A stretch of DNA of 64,000 nt from Bordetella hinzii LMG 13501 (lineage in GTDB: Bacteria; Pseudomonadota; Gammaproteobacteria; Burkholderiales; Burkholderiaceae_B): the NCBI RefSeq assembly GCF_001548475.1, contig NZ_LRUJ01000012.1:1-64000 (forward strand). The letters are read 5' to 3'. Below are positions 35,422-45,403 of this stretch, one piece after another. Position numbers and translations under genes: made by a program. Positions within the stretch are counted from its first letter, which is position 1, and every line of letters begins with the position of its first letter. The notes below the pieces were generated by a model. The model worked only from the letters and a program-made list of their open reading frames with translations, was not told where the DNA came from and did no database searches.

Positions 35422-38142
35422 ATGAAAAAAACCTTGTTGCTGGTAGACGGTTCGAGCTACTTGTACCGCGCTTTCCATGCCATGCCGGATTTGCGCAATG
35501 CCCAGGGAGAACCGACCGGGGCGCTCTATGGCGTGATCAACATGCTGCGCAAGTTGGTCCAGGACCACAAAGCAGAGTATGCCGCATGTATTTTCGATGC
35601 GCGCGGCAAGACTTTCCGCGATGACCTCTATCCCGAATATAAATCGCATCGTCCGCCGATGCCCGAGGACCTCGCCGCGCAGATCGAGCCCATCCATGCG
35701 GCGGTCCGCGCCCTGGGATGGCCGGTGTTCGCCGTCGAGGGCGTCGAGGCCGACGACATCATCGCCACGCTGGCGCGCCGCGCCACCGAGGAAGGCCTGC
35801 ATACCGTGGTGTCAACGGGTGACAAGGACTTGGCCCAGTTGGTCAACCCCCAGGTCACGCTGGTCAATACCATGACGGGCGAGGTGCTGGACGAAGCGGG
35901 CGTGGTCAACAAGTTCGGTGTGCCGGCCGAGCGCATCGTGGACTACCTGATGCTGGTGGGCGATGCCGTGGACAATGTGCCGGGCGTGACCAAGGTCGGG
36001 CCCAAGACCGCGGTGAAGTGGCTGAGCGAATTCGGCTCCATCGACCGGCTGGTCGAGCATGCCGACACCATCAAAGGCGTGGCCGGCAACAATCTGCGCG
36101 AGGCGGTGGCGCGTTTCCCCTTGACCCGCCAGCTGCTGACGGTCAAGGACGACTGCGATCTGGGCGCCTTTCTTTCTTCGCCCGAAGACCTCAAGCCGCG
36201 CGAGCCGGATCGCGAGACGCTGGGCGCGCTCTACGACCGCTACGGTTTCCGGACCTGGCTGCGCGAGCTATCGGGCGATGCCGAGCGCGTGCCCACGGGC
36301 GATGCGCGCGCCGCCGAGGTGGCGCACGAAGCGCCCGCCGAACAGCACTACCAGATCATTACGGAGTGGACGGACCTGGAAGCCTGGATGGCCCGCGTGG
36401 ATGCGGCCAGCCTGGTCGCCCTGGACACCGAGACCACCTCGCTGGACGAGATGCAGGCCAGGCTGGTGGGCATATCCATGGCCGTGGAGCCCGGCGTGGC
36501 CTGCTATATCCCGCTGGCGCACCGGGGGCCGGAGGCCGGCACGCAACTGCCCCGTCACGAAGTCCTGGAGCGCCTGCGCGGCTGGTTGGAAGACCCGCTG
36601 CGCCCCAAGCTGCTGCATCACGCCAAATATGACACGCATGTGTTCGCCAACGAGGGCGTGGCGCTGCGCGGTGTCGCCGAAGACACCATGCTGCAGGCCT
36701 ATGTGCTGGAGTCGCATCGCGGCGTGGGCCTGAACGACCTGGCCCAGCGTTTCCTGGGCCGCAGCGGCATCAACTACGAAGACCTGTGCGGCAAGGGCGC
36801 CAAGCAGATCGGCTTTGACGAGGTGGCGGTGGACAAGGCGGGCTTCTACGCCGCCGAGGATGCCGACTTCACCCTGCAGCTGCATCGCGCGCTGCGCCCG
36901 CGCGTGGCGGCTGACGCCGGCCTGGAGCGCATCTACGCCCTGGAGCTCGAGGTCTCGCGCGTGCTGGTCGTGATCGAGCGTAACGGTGTGAAGGTCGATG
37001 CCGCCGAGCTGGGCCGCCAAAGCCATGACCTGGGCCGCGAGATGCTGAGCCTGGAGCAGAAGGCCTATGAGCTGGCCGGCCAGCCCTTCAATCTCAATTC
37101 GCCCAAGCAGCTGGGTGAAATCCTTTTCGGGCGCATGGGCCTGCCGGTGGTGCGCAAGACCGCGGGCGGCGCGCCTTCGACCGACGAAGAGGTGCTGTCC
37201 AAGCTGGCGCAGGACTATCCGCTGCCGCAGGTGCTGCTCGAATATCGCGGGCTGTCCAAGCTGAAGTCCACCTATACCGATAAGCTGCCGCGCATGATCA
37301 ATCCGGCCACCGGCAGGGTCCACACCCATTATTCGCAGGCCGCGGTCATTACCGGGCGCCTGGCGTCTTCCGACCCCAATCTGCAGAACATCCCGGTGCG
37401 CACCGAGGCGGGGCGCCGCGTGCGGGAGGCCTTCGTGGCGGAAAACGGCGGCTTGCTGCTGTCGGCCGACTATTCGCAGATCGAGTTGCGCATCATGGCG
37501 CACGTCTCCGACGATGCCAATCTGCAAGGCGCGTTCGCCGCCGGCGAGGATATCCACCGCGCCACGGCGTCCGAGGTCTTCGGCGTGCCGCTGGCCGAAG
37601 TCTCCAGCGAGCAGCGCCGCGCGGCCAAGGCCATCAACTTCGGCCTGATCTACGGCATGGGCGTGTTCGGCCTGGCTTCCAATCTGGGCATTACGCGCGA
37701 TGCCGCCCAGGCCTATATCGACCGCTATTTCACGCGCTATCCGGGCGTGGCCCGTTATATGGATGACACGCGCCGCCTGGCGCGCGAGCAGGGCTATGTC
37801 GAAACCGTGTTCGGCCGCCGCCTGCAGTTGCCCGATATCCGGGCCGCGTCGGGGCCGCGCCGCCAGGGCGCCGAGCGTGCCGCGATCAATGCCCCCATGC
37901 AGGGCACCGCGGCTGACCTCATCAAACTGGCCATGGTGGCCGTGCAGGATTGGCTGACGGCCGAGAACATGCGCGCCCGCCTCATCATGCAGGTGCACGA
38001 TGAACTGGTGCTCGAAGCGCCCGAAGCCGAGGTCGAGGCCCTGCGCCTGGCCGTGCCGCGCCTGATGAGCGAGGTGGCGACGCTGCGGGTGCCGCTTATC
38101 GCCGAGGTCGGCGTGGGCCGCAACTGGGAGCAGGCGCACTGA
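35422..38142 (+). CDS. polA: DNA polymerase I
   Basis: 906 residues. The 5'-nuclease domain (1-290) starts LLLVDGSSYLYRAFHAMP. The 3'-5' exonuclease domain (about 315-500) keeps its metal residues: DTETTS, KYDTH, and YAAEDAD, so proof-reading should be active. The polymerase domain has motif A SADYSQIELR, motif B RRAAKAINFGLIYGMG and motif C QVHDELV. Used for Okazaki fragment processing and repair. Start ATG 35422 gives the usual MKKTLLLVDG. It is divergent from the LOG gene with 16 bases between the chosen starts. Its last 47 bases overlap the 3' end of the SURF1 gene. Confidence 0.97.
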   Translation: MKKTLLLVDGSSYLYRAFHAMPDLRNAQGEPTGALYGVINMLRKLVQDHKAEYAACIFDARGKTFRDDLYPEYKSHRPPMPEDLAAQIEPIHAAVRALGWPVFAVEGVEADDIIATLARRATEEGLHTVVSTGDKDLAQLVNPQVTLVNTMTGEVLDEAGVVNKFGVPAERIVDYLMLVGDAVDNVPGVTKVGPKTAVKWLSEFGSIDRLVEHADTIKGVAGNNLREAVARFPLTRQLLTVKDDCDLGAFLSSPEDLKPREPDRETLGALYDRYGFRTWLRELSGDAERVPTGDARAAEVAHEAPAEQHYQIITEWTDLEAWMARVDAASLVALDTETTSLDEMQARLVGISMAVEPGVACYIPLAHRGPEAGTQLPRHEVLERLRGWLEDPLRPKLLHHAKYDTHVFANEGVALRGVAEDTMLQAYVLESHRGVGLNDLAQRFLGRSGINYEDLCGKGAKQIGFDEVAVDKAGFYAAEDADFTLQLHRALRPRVAADAGLERIYALELEVSRVLVVIERNGVKVDAAELGRQSHDLGREMLSLEQKAYELAGQPFNLNSPKQLGEILFGRMGLPVVRKTAGGAPSTDEEVLSKLAQDYPLPQVLLEYRGLSKLKSTYTDKLPRMINPATGRVHTHYSQAAVITGRLASSDPNLQNIPVRTEAGRRVREAFVAENGGLLLSADYSQIELRIMAHVSDDANLQGAFAAGEDIHRATASEVFGVPLAEVSSEQRRAAKAINFGLIYGMGVFGLASNLGITRDAAQAYIDRYFTRYPGVARYMDDTRRLAREQGYVETVFGRRLQLPDIRAASGPRRQGAERAAINAPMQGTAADLIKLAMVAVQDWLTAENMRARLIMQVHDELVLEAPEAEVEALRLAVPRLMSEVATLRVPLIAEVGVGRNWEQAH

Positions 38143-38902
38143 GTCCGGCGCGCAGGCGCTTTTCCTCGCGCGCCACCAGCACTGCCCCGGCCAGCACCAG
38201 GCCGGCCAGCGCATACCAGGTCAGGGCATAGACCAAGTGGTTGTCGGCAAAGCGCAGCACCGTCAGGCCGCCAGCCGGTGCGCGCGCCGGATCGGACGCG
38301 CCAGGCGCCGCATCGGCGTCGATGAAGTAGGGCGCCACCACGCCCAGGCCGCGCGCCCGGGCGATGCCTTGCACGTCGCGCGAGTACCAGCGGTCGGCCG
38401 CGGGGTCATTGCGGCGCAGAAACCCCCAGCCGGGCTCGCCCATGCGCAGCAGCCCATTGACCGTGACCGCTTCCGGCGCCGCCGGCGCCTGACGCCATTG
38501 CGGCAGCACGAAACCCCGGTTCACGAACAGGATGCTGCCGTCATCGCGCAAGAGCGGCGTCATGACCCAGTATCCGTCGCCCATCGCGGTCACCGCCTTG
38601 ACCAGGGCCTGCCGGCTGTAGTCATAGCGCCCCGTTGCGCTGACGCGGCGGTACTCCGCATTGGCGGCCGTCAGGCCGGCCCACAGCGCCGCGCCGGGCG
38701 CGGGGACGCGGTCGGCCTGCAGGCGCGCCTGGACCTGCGCGATCAGCTCGTGCTTGAAGGCCCGCCGCTGCAATTGCCAACTGCCCAGGGCGCACAGCGT
38801 GAAGAAGGCCAGGGCCGCGGCAAGGGCCAGGATGGCCAGGGTGCCGGCGCGGCGCGGCGGCCTGTTGCGTGGCGTATCGTCAAGGGATGTTGCGCCAGTC
38901 AT
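38096..38902 (-). CDS. SURF1-family oxidase assembly protein
   Basis: 268 residues. Typical SURF1 layout: an N-terminal helix (about 20-40) with LGSWQLQRRAFKHELI, a periplasmic domain with YRRVSATGRYD and ILFVNRGFVLP, and a C-terminal helix (about 230-250) after HLVYALTWYALA. SURF1 helps heme A insertion into aa3-type oxidases. Here it ends the cyoABCD operon and overlaps the cyoD 3' end by 23 bases, which points to a role with this quinol oxidase. Its 3' end overlaps polA tail to tail. Confidence 0.9.
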   Translation of the reverse strand: MTGATSLDDTPRNRPPRRAGTLAILALAAALAFFTLCALGSWQLQRRAFKHELIAQVQARLQADRVPAPGAALWAGLTAANAEYRRVSATGRYDYSRQALVKAVTAMGDGYWVMTPLLRDDGSILFVNRGFVLPQWRQAPAAPEAVTVNGLLRMGEPGWGFLRRNDPAADRWYSRDVQGIARARGLGVVAPYFIDADAAPGASDPARAPAGGLTVLRFADNHLVYALTWYALAGLVLAGAVLVAREEKRLRAGLSAPAPSCGPRRPRR

Positions 38903-39263
38903 GCGTGGTCATGGGCATCATGTTGGCGTCCAGGTGGTACATGATCCAGATCGAGCCGCTCAGGGTGATCACGACCAGCACCAGGGTGAAGATCAGCGCC
39001 AGCATGTTCCAGCCGCTTTCCGACCTGGCGTCCATGTGCAGGAAGTAGACGATGTGCACGACGATCTGGACCGCGGCAAGAGCCAGGATCGCCAGCGCCG
39101 TGGTGCGCGAGGTCTCGAACACGCGGGCCATCACGATCCAGAACGGGATGGCCGTCAGGATGGCGGCCAGGATGAAACCCGTCACATAGCTCTTCAAGGT
39201 GCCATGCGGGGCCTCTTCGTGATGTCCGTCGTCGTCATGGCCGTGGGCGCTGTGGGCGTTCAT
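38880..39263 (-). CDS. cyoD: Quinol oxidase subunit IV
   Basis: 127 residues. A His/Asp-rich start (AHSAHGHDDDGHHEE) is followed by three helices with the CyoD pattern GTLKSYVTGFILA and VVHIVYFLHMD. It is the small accessory subunit of the bo3-type quinol oxidase. The ATG overlaps the cyoC stop (ATGA). The His-rich N-terminus is longer than in E. coli CyoD. Confidence 0.94.
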   Translation of the reverse strand: MNAHSAHGHDDDGHHEEAPHGTLKSYVTGFILAAILTAIPFWIVMARVFETSRTTALAILALAAVQIVVHIVYFLHMDARSESGWNMLALIFTLVLVVITLSGSIWIMYHLDANMMPMTTHDWRNIP

Positions 39264-39901
39264 GGCAGGACTCCCATGAGATAGACAAAGGTGAATACGC
39301 CGACCCAGATCAGGTCCAGGAAGTGCCAGAACATGGACAGGCACATCAGGCGCCGCCGATTGGCGGGGATGAGGCCGTGCATGCGCAGCTGCACCATCAT
39401 CGTCGCCAGCCACACGATGCCGAAGGTGACGTGCAGCCCGTGCGTGCCGACCAGCGTGAAGAAAGAGGACAGGAAGGCGCTGCGTCCGGGGCCCGCGCCC
39501 TCGGCGATCAGATGGGCGAACTCGTAGAGCTCCAGCGAGAGGAAGCCCAGGCCGAGCACTCCCGTGACCGCCAGCCAGGCCTGTACGCCGCCCAGGCGCT
39601 TGCGCTGCATCTCCAGCATGGCAAAACCGTAAGTAATGGAGGACAGCAGCAGCAGCGAGGTGTTGACCGCGACCAGCGGCAGGTCGAAGAGTTCGGCGCC
39701 CGTCGGGCCGTCTGCATAGTTGCGGCCGAGCACGCCATAGGTGGCGAACAGGCAGGCGAAGATGAGGCAGTCGCTCATCAGGTAGACCCAGAAGCCCAGC
39801 AGCGTGCCGTTCTGGGGATGATGTTCGCCCGGTTCGTAGAAGACCAGTTCGGCGGCTCGGTCGGAGCCGCCTGCTTGAGGGGTGGCCAGGGTGTCAGACA
39901 T
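39260..39901 (-). CDS. cyoC: Quinol oxidase subunit III
   Basis: 213 residues, five helices, heme-copper oxidase subunit III family. Signature segments are [33 protein letters not shown] and [12 protein letters not shown]. It overlaps cyoB by eight bases and cyoD by four. Confidence 0.95.
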   Translation of the reverse strand: MSDTLATPQAGGSDRAAELVFYEPGEHHPQNGTLLGFWVYLMSDCLIFACLFATYGVLGRNYADGPTGAELFDLPLVAVNTSLLLLSSITYGFAMLEMQRKRLGGVQAWLAVTGVLGLGFLSLELYEFAHLIAEGAGPGRSAFLSSFFTLVGTHGLHVTFGIVWLATMMVQLRMHGLIPANRRRLMCLSMFWHFLDLIWVGVFTFVYLMGVLP

Positions 39902-41897
39902 GGCTTTCCAGTAGGCGGGTGCGCGCCGTTTCGGTGCGCAGGACTTCGTCGGCCGGCACGTAGTAGTCGCGCTGGTAATTGAAGGTGTGGACGATGCAGA
40001 CCCCGATCAGGGCGGCAAAGGCCAGCACGGCCAGGGGCCACATATGCCAGATGAGGGCGAAACCCAGGGCCACGCTGATGCCGGCCAGCACGATGCCGGC
40101 CCAGGTGTTCTTGGGCATGTGGATGGGGATGAACCCGCCCTGGGGCCGCCGGTAGCCGTGCTGCTTCATCTGCCACCAGGCGTCCAGCTCATGCACGCGC
40201 GGCGTGAAGGCGAAGTTGTAGGCCGGCGGCGGCGAGGAGGTCGACCACTCCAGGGTACGTCCATCCCAGGGATCGCCCGTGGTATCGCGCAGGGATTCGC
40301 GGCGGCGATAGCTCACGATCAGCTGGATGATGAAGCTGGCGATGCCCAGCGCGATGAGCGCCGCGCCCAGCGCCGCCACCTGGAACCAGATCTGCAGCGA
40401 CATGTCCTGGAAGTGGTTGACGCGGCGCGTCACGCCCATCAGGCCCAGCACGTAGAGCGGCATGAAGGCGACGTAGAACCCCACCAGCCAGAACCAGAAC
40501 GAACACTTGCCCCAGAAGGGATCCAGGCGGTAGCCGAAGGCCTTGGGAAACCAGAACGTGATGCCGGCCATGAGACCGAACAGCACGCCGCCGATGATCA
40601 CGTTGTGAAAGTGGGCGATCAGGAACAGGCTGTTGTGCAGCGCGAAGTCCGCCGGCGGAACCGCCAGCAGCACACCGGTCATGCCGCCGATCACGAAGGT
40701 GACCATGAAACCCAGCGTCCAGAGCATGGGAACTTCGAACTGGATGCGGCCGCGGTACATGGTGAACAGCCAGTTGAAGATCTTCGCTCCCGTGGGAATG
40801 GAGATGATCATCGTCGTGATGCCAAAAAAGGAATTGACGCTGGCCCCGGAGCCCATGGTGAAGAAGTGGTGCAGCCACACCAGATAGGACAGCACGGTGA
40901 TCACCACGGTGGCGTACACCATGGAGGCATAGCCGAACAGGCGCTTGCGGCAGAAGGTGGCCACCACCTCCGAGAAGATGCCGAAGGCCGGCAAGATCAG
41001 GATGTAGACCTCGGGGTGGCCCCATATCCAGATCAGGTTCACATACATCATGGCGTTGCCGCCCAGTTCCGTCGTGAAGAAATTGGTGCCGACATAGCGG
41101 TCCATGCTGAGCAGGGCCAGGACAGCGGTCAGCACGGGGAAGGCCGCCACGATGAGCACATTGGTGCACAAGGCAGTCCAGGTGAAGATGGGCATGCGCA
41201 TCATCTTCATGCCGGGGGCGCGCATCTTGACGATGGTCACCAGCAGATTGACCCCCGAGAGCAGGGTGCCCACGCCGGCGATCTGCAAGGCCCAGATGTA
41301 GTAGTCCACCCCTACGTCCGGGCTCGGGGCGATTCCGGACAGTGGCGGATAGGCCAGCCAGCCCGTGCGCGCGAATTCGCCGACGAACAGGGACATCATC
41401 ACCAGCAGCGCGCCGCCGACCGTCATCCAGAAGCTGAAGTTGTTCAAGAAAGGAAACGCCACATCGCGCGCGCCGATCTGCAGCGGAACGATGTAGTTCA
41501 TCAGGCCGGTGACCAGCGGCATGGCCACGAAGAAGATCATGATCACGCCATGCGCGGTGAAGATCTGGTCGTAGTGATGGGGCGGCAGATAGCCCGCCGA
41601 GTCGCCGAAGGCGATGGCCTGCTGCAGGCGCATCATGATGGCGTCGGCAAAGCCGCGCAGCAGCATGATCAGGCCCAGGACCATATACATGACGCCGATT
41701 TTCTTGTGGTCGATGCTGGTGAACCACTCGCGCCAGAGATAGCCCCATTTGCCGAAGTAGGTGATCGCGCCCAGCAGCGCCACGGCGCCCAGCGCCACGG
41801 CAATGAAGGTCGCCAGCAGAATCGGTTCGTGAAAGGGGATGGCCTCCCAGGTCAGGCGGCCGAAGATGAGGCTGTTGTGTTCTGGCTGGTCAATCAT
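39894..41897 (-). CDS. cyoB: Quinol oxidase subunit I
   Basis: 667 residues, about 15 helices. Catalytic core of the heme-copper oxidase: low-spin heme ligand His in [11 protein letters not shown]; the CuB and Tyr/His crosslink site [15 protein letters not shown] with the proton-channel Glu; HHFFTMG for further CuB His; and HFHNVIIGG for both hemes. K- and D-channel residues are consistent with a proton-pumping A-family enzyme. Oxidises ubiquinol and reduces oxygen to water at the inner membrane. GGAG precedes the ATG. It is the second gene of the operon. Confidence 0.97.
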   Translation of the reverse strand: MIDQPEHNSLIFGRLTWEAIPFHEPILLATFIAVALGAVALLGAITYFGKWGYLWREWFTSIDHKKIGVMYMVLGLIMLLRGFADAIMMRLQQAIAFGDSAGYLPPHHYDQIFTAHGVIMIFFVAMPLVTGLMNYIVPLQIGARDVAFPFLNNFSFWMTVGGALLVMMSLFVGEFARTGWLAYPPLSGIAPSPDVGVDYYIWALQIAGVGTLLSGVNLLVTIVKMRAPGMKMMRMPIFTWTALCTNVLIVAAFPVLTAVLALLSMDRYVGTNFFTTELGGNAMMYVNLIWIWGHPEVYILILPAFGIFSEVVATFCRKRLFGYASMVYATVVITVLSYLVWLHHFFTMGSGASVNSFFGITTMIISIPTGAKIFNWLFTMYRGRIQFEVPMLWTLGFMVTFVIGGMTGVLLAVPPADFALHNSLFLIAHFHNVIIGGVLFGLMAGITFWFPKAFGYRLDPFWGKCSFWFWLVGFYVAFMPLYVLGLMGVTRRVNHFQDMSLQIWFQVAALGAALIALGIASFIIQLIVSYRRRESLRDTTGDPWDGRTLEWSTSSPPPAYNFAFTPRVHELDAWWQMKQHGYRRPQGGFIPIHMPKNTWAGIVLAGISVALGFALIWHMWPLAVLAFAALIGVCIVHTFNYQRDYYVPADEVLRTETARTRLLESHV

Positions 41898-41928
41898 CTC
41901 GACTCCAGATAAAAATCGGCGCCGCCGC

Positions 41929-42906
41929 TCAGCGCGTCAGGTCTTTCTCCGAGCGGCAGATGGGTCCCAGGTAGCGCTCCGAGGCGGCGGTGCTGAGCGC
42001 CGGGCCGCCGCCGCGGGCATGATTCATGCTGCAGGGGTGGGCCGGATCGACACAGCGCCCGACGATGGCATCGAACAGGCCGGGCGCCACATCGCTGAAG
42101 TGCTGCACCGGATTGCGCTCGCTGGGCTGCGCCAGCTTGAGATAGGCTTCGCGGCTGAGCATCTGGCCTTGGGCGCGGGTCCGGGCCACCCATTGCTGGA
42201 AGCCGGCTTCGTCCACGCCATGGAAGGCAAACCGCATGCCCGAGAAGCCCGCACCGCTGTAGTTGGCCGACAGGCCCTCGTATTCGCCCGGATGGTTGAT
42301 GACGGCGTGCAGCGTGGTCTGCATGCCGGGCATGGCGTATATCTGGCCGGCCAGGGCGGGGATGAAGAAGGAGTTCATCACCGTGGAGGAGGTGATGCGG
42401 AACTGGATCGGCCGGTCTACCGGCGCGGCCATCTCATTGACCGCCGCGATGCCCTGTTCAGGGTAGAGAAAGAGCCATTTCCAGTCCAGCGCCACCACCT
42501 CGACCACCAGCGGCTTGGTGTCGGGCGGGATGTCGCGGCCTTCGGATAGCCGCGCGAGCGGGCGGTAGGGATCGAGCTGGTGGGTGCTGACCCAGGTGAG
42601 CGCGCCCAGCGCGATGATGATGAGCAGCGGCCCGGCCCAGATCAGCAGTTCTAGCACGGTGGAGTGATTCCACTCGGGGGTGTAGCGCGCGGTCTTGTTG
42701 CCCGCCCGATAACGCCAGGCGAACCAGAGTGTCAGGATGATGACCGGCACGATGACGATCAGCATCAAGCCGGTTGAAATGATGATCAGATTGCGCTGCT
42801 GGACGGCGATATCCCCCGAGGGCGATAGCAGCACGGCATTGCATCCCGTCAGCAGGGACAGGAGCCCGATCAGCAATATTCCGCGGAACCTTGGGAAGGA
42901 CGGCAT
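41929..42906 (-). CDS. cyoA: Quinol oxidase subunit II (lipoprotein)
   Basis: 325 residues. Lipobox LLTGC with Cys22, two membrane helices (about 40-65 and 85-105), then the cupredoxin domain. [15 protein letters not shown] and [22 protein letters not shown] follow, with CuA ligands absent, as in quinol rather than cytochrome c oxidases. The ATG at 42906 has GGGG at proper distance; ATG 42912 is the alternative. It starts the cyoABCD-SURF1 operon, divergent from an MFS gene. Confidence 0.94.
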   Translation of the reverse strand: MPSFPRFRGILLIGLLSLLTGCNAVLLSPSGDIAVQQRNLIIISTGLMLIVIVPVIILTLWFAWRYRAGNKTARYTPEWNHSTVLELLIWAGPLLIIIALGALTWVSTHQLDPYRPLARLSEGRDIPPDTKPLVVEVVALDWKWLFLYPEQGIAAVNEMAAPVDRPIQFRITSSTVMNSFFIPALAGQIYAMPGMQTTLHAVINHPGEYEGLSANYSGAGFSGMRFAFHGVDEAGFQQWVARTRAQGQMLSREAYLKLAQPSERNPVQHFSDVAPGLFDAIVGRCVDPAHPCSMNHARGGGPALSTAASERYLGPICRSEKDLTR

Positions 42907-43108
42907 GACCATACCCCGTGACGAAACCGTGGGACGTAGCTGCAACACTACGCCCGACGGCGCGGAAAATCCAGCCCATTTCCATGGCGGCCGGCCGGCG
43001 GGCGTTGCGCGGCCGCCGCTGGCCGGATTGGTGCTTGCGGCCCGGCCGGACCTGGGCGTACCCTAGAAACCGCAGTCTGTGGGCAAGGTATAGCCGGAAC
43101 CTCCTTTC

Positions 43109-44437
43109 GTGAGTGAACCTATGTCGACCTCCACGCATTATCCCGGCCAGGCGGCCGAGGCAGACGGGCATGACGGCCACGCCAAGGTGGCGCCCGGCGA
43201 GATTGCCGTCGGCGTCGTGATCGGCCGCGCCTCCGAATACTTCGATTTCTTCGTGTTCGGCATTGCCTGCGTGCTGGTCTTTCCGCAGGTGTTCTTCCCC
43301 TTCGAGGGCAGGCTGGAGGGCACCCTCTGGTCCTTCGTGATCTTCTCCTTCGCTTTCATCATGCGTCCCATCGGCACGGCGCTGTCGATGGCCGTGCAGC
43401 GCCGCTGGGGCCGGGCCACCAAGCTGACGCTGGCCCTGTTCTTGCTCGGAACGGCCACGGTCGGCATGGCCTTCCTGCCCAGCTATGACGCCATCGGGAT
43501 GCATGCCATCACGCTGCTGGCCGTGTTCCGCTGCCTGCAGGGGCTGGCTTTCGGCGGCTCTTGGGATGGGCTGCCGTCGCTGCTGGCGTTGAATGCGCCG
43601 CCGGGGCGCCGGGGCTGGTACGCCATGCTGGGCCAGCTGGGCGCGCCCGTCGGCTTCCTGATCGCCAGCGCCTTGTTTCTTTTCCTGTTGCGGACGCTGA
43701 CCGAGACCGACTTCCTGGCCTGGGGCTGGCGCTATCCTTTCTTCGTTGCCTTCGCCATCAATGTGGTCGCGCTCTTCGCGCGGTTGCGGCTGGTGGTCAC
43801 CGAGGAATACACGCGCCTGCTCGAAGAGGGGGAGCTCGAACCCATCAGCGTGGCCGAGATCGTGCGCGCGCAGGGCTACAACCTCTTCATCGGCGCTTTC
43901 GCCGCGCTAGCCAGTTATGCGCTCTTTCACCTGGTCACGGTCTTTCCCTTGTCGTGGATCGCCGTCAGCGGCACCCAGCAGATCTCCGATGTGCTGACAG
44001 CCCAGCTCATCGGCGCGGTGCTGGGCATCCTGGGCACCATCGCCTCGGGCATGCTGGCCGACCGCATCGGGCGGCGCACCACGCTGGGCCTGCTGGCCGC
44101 GCTCATCGGTGTCTACGCCCTGTTCACGCCCTGGCTGCTGGGCGGCGGCCCCAAGGCGCAGAATGCCTTCATCCTGATCGGCTTCCTGCTGCTGGGCCTG
44201 TCCTATGGCCAGGCCTCGGGCACGGTCACGGCCAATTTCACGCGGCGTTTCCGCTATACCGGCGCGGCCCTGACCTCCGACATGGCCTGGCTGGTCGGGG
44301 CGGCTTTCGCGCCGCTGGTGGCCCTCGCCCTGTCGGTGCGCTTCGGGCTGGTGGCGGTCAGCATCTATCTGCTGTCCGGCACGGCCTGCACCTTGCTGGC
44401 CCTGCGGATCAACCGGGCCTTGGAAGCACGGGACTGA
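43109..44437 (+). CDS. MFS transporter, metabolite:H+ symporter type
   Basis: 442 residues, about 12 helices. Helix 1 region ASEYFDFFVFGIACVLVFPQVFFP is close to the MHS family pattern (ProP, shikimate and alpha-ketoglutarate carriers). RCLQGLAFGGSWDG matches the MHS motif RxxQGxxxGGE except that Asp/Trp replaces the usual Glu region. ADRIGRRTTLGL gives the second-half motif. It begins with GTG 43109; ATG 43121 is possible. Substrate unknown, probably an organic acid or osmolyte. It is divergent from the cyo operon. Confidence 0.85.
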   Translation: MSEPMSTSTHYPGQAAEADGHDGHAKVAPGEIAVGVVIGRASEYFDFFVFGIACVLVFPQVFFPFEGRLEGTLWSFVIFSFAFIMRPIGTALSMAVQRRWGRATKLTLALFLLGTATVGMAFLPSYDAIGMHAITLLAVFRCLQGLAFGGSWDGLPSLLALNAPPGRRGWYAMLGQLGAPVGFLIASALFLFLLRTLTETDFLAWGWRYPFFVAFAINVVALFARLRLVVTEEYTRLLEEGELEPISVAEIVRAQGYNLFIGAFAALASYALFHLVTVFPLSWIAVSGTQQISDVLTAQLIGAVLGILGTIASGMLADRIGRRTTLGLLAALIGVYALFTPWLLGGGPKAQNAFILIGFLLLGLSYGQASGTVTANFTRRFRYTGAALTSDMAWLVGAAFAPLVALALSVRFGLVAVSIYLLSGTACTLLALRINRALEARD

Positions 44438-44489
44438 GCCGGCCCGCGGCGGGGGGGCGGGCGAGCGCATTTCTCCTCGCTGTTTGAAA

Positions 44490-44502
44490 CAATATAATAT
44501 TG
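44490..44502 (+). promoter_or_regulatory. Palindrome covering the -10 box of the ZIP transporter gene
   Basis: The perfect palindrome CAATAT-A-ATATTG spans 44490-44502 and contains a consensus -10, TATAAT (44493-44498). The -35 is weak. The ATG follows 28 bases downstream. A repressor bound here would block the promoter; a zinc or iron regulator (Zur or Fur family) is the obvious candidate given the gene. Confidence 0.5.
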
Positions 44503-44530
44503 CGCTTTCCGCCATCCTCATCCCATTCCC

Positions 44531-45367
44531 ATGCTGCTTCTCTGGATCATTCTGGCCACGGTCACAGGCGGCTTGGTCGCGGTCGCCGTCGCCCACTGGC
44601 TGGCCTATCGCGTCTTTGCGCAATACCTGCATCACATGGTCAGCCTGTCGGTGGGCGTTCTGCTGTCGGTGGCCCTGCTGCATCTGTTGCCCGAGGCATT
44701 CGAGCAGGCCGGCGCCGGCGTGCATACGCTCTTCGGCCTCATGCTGGCCAGCCTGATCGGTTTCTTCGTGCTGGAGAAGATTGCGCTCCTGCGGCATAGC
44801 CATCACCACGAACATGACGGTCATCACCATCACAAAGGCCATGACCGCCACGAGGCCGGGCGCGGCGGCGTGCTCATCCTGATCGGCAGCTCGCTGCACA
44901 ATCTCTGCGACGGCGTGCTGGTCGCCGCGGCCTTTCTCACCGACCCGGTCCTCGGCGTGCTGACGGCGGCGTCCATCATCGTGCACGAGGTCCCGCACAA
45001 GCTGGGCGACTTCGTGGTGCTGATCAATGCGGGCCTGGCGCGCCGTCGCGCCTTCGGGCTCATCCTCTTCACCAGCCTATGCACGGCCATCGGAGGCGGT
45101 GTAGGATATTTCGTGCTGCAGGAAGCGCAGACCCTGGTGCCTTATGTGCTGGTGGTCGCGGCCAGCAGCTTCCTCTATATCTCGGTCGCCGACCTCATGC
45201 CGCAGATGCACGAGCGCGTGGCCGTCTCCGACGCCGTGCCGCAGCTTGTGCTCGTGGCCGTGGGCGTGGCCATCATCTATGGCGTGACCACCTTCATGCA
45301 CCACGGTCATGACCATAGCCACGGCCATGCCGGGACGGCGCTCGAAGCGGACCACCATCGCCATTGA
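44531..45367 (+). CDS. ZIP-family divalent metal transporter
   Basis: 278 residues, about eight helices. A His-rich cytosolic loop (89-107) with ten or more His and several Asp/Glu is followed by the two metal-site helices: H123-N124-x-x-D127 in SLHNLCDGV, and H152-E153-x-x-H156-x-x-x-D160 in IVHEVPHKLGD. A second His cluster ends the protein (HHGHDHSHGHA). It should import zinc or a related ion. No clear ribosome-binding site is seen before the ATG, and the predicted leader is short. It is 36 bases upstream of the dienelactone hydrolase-like gene. Confidence 0.9.
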   Translation: MLLLWIILATVTGGLVAVAVAHWLAYRVFAQYLHHMVSLSVGVLLSVALLHLLPEAFEQAGAGVHTLFGLMLASLIGFFVLEKIALLRHSHHHEHDGHHHHKGHDRHEAGRGGVLILIGSSLHNLCDGVLVAAAFLTDPVLGVLTAASIIVHEVPHKLGDFVVLINAGLARRRAFGLILFTSLCTAIGGGVGYFVLQEAQTLVPYVLVVAASSFLYISVADLMPQMHERVAVSDAVPQLVLVAVGVAIIYGVTTFMHHGHDHSHGHAGTALEADHHRH

Positions 45368-45403
45368 CGGCCAGGCGGGCGGCCGGTCACCCGGAGTCCG
45401 CTC

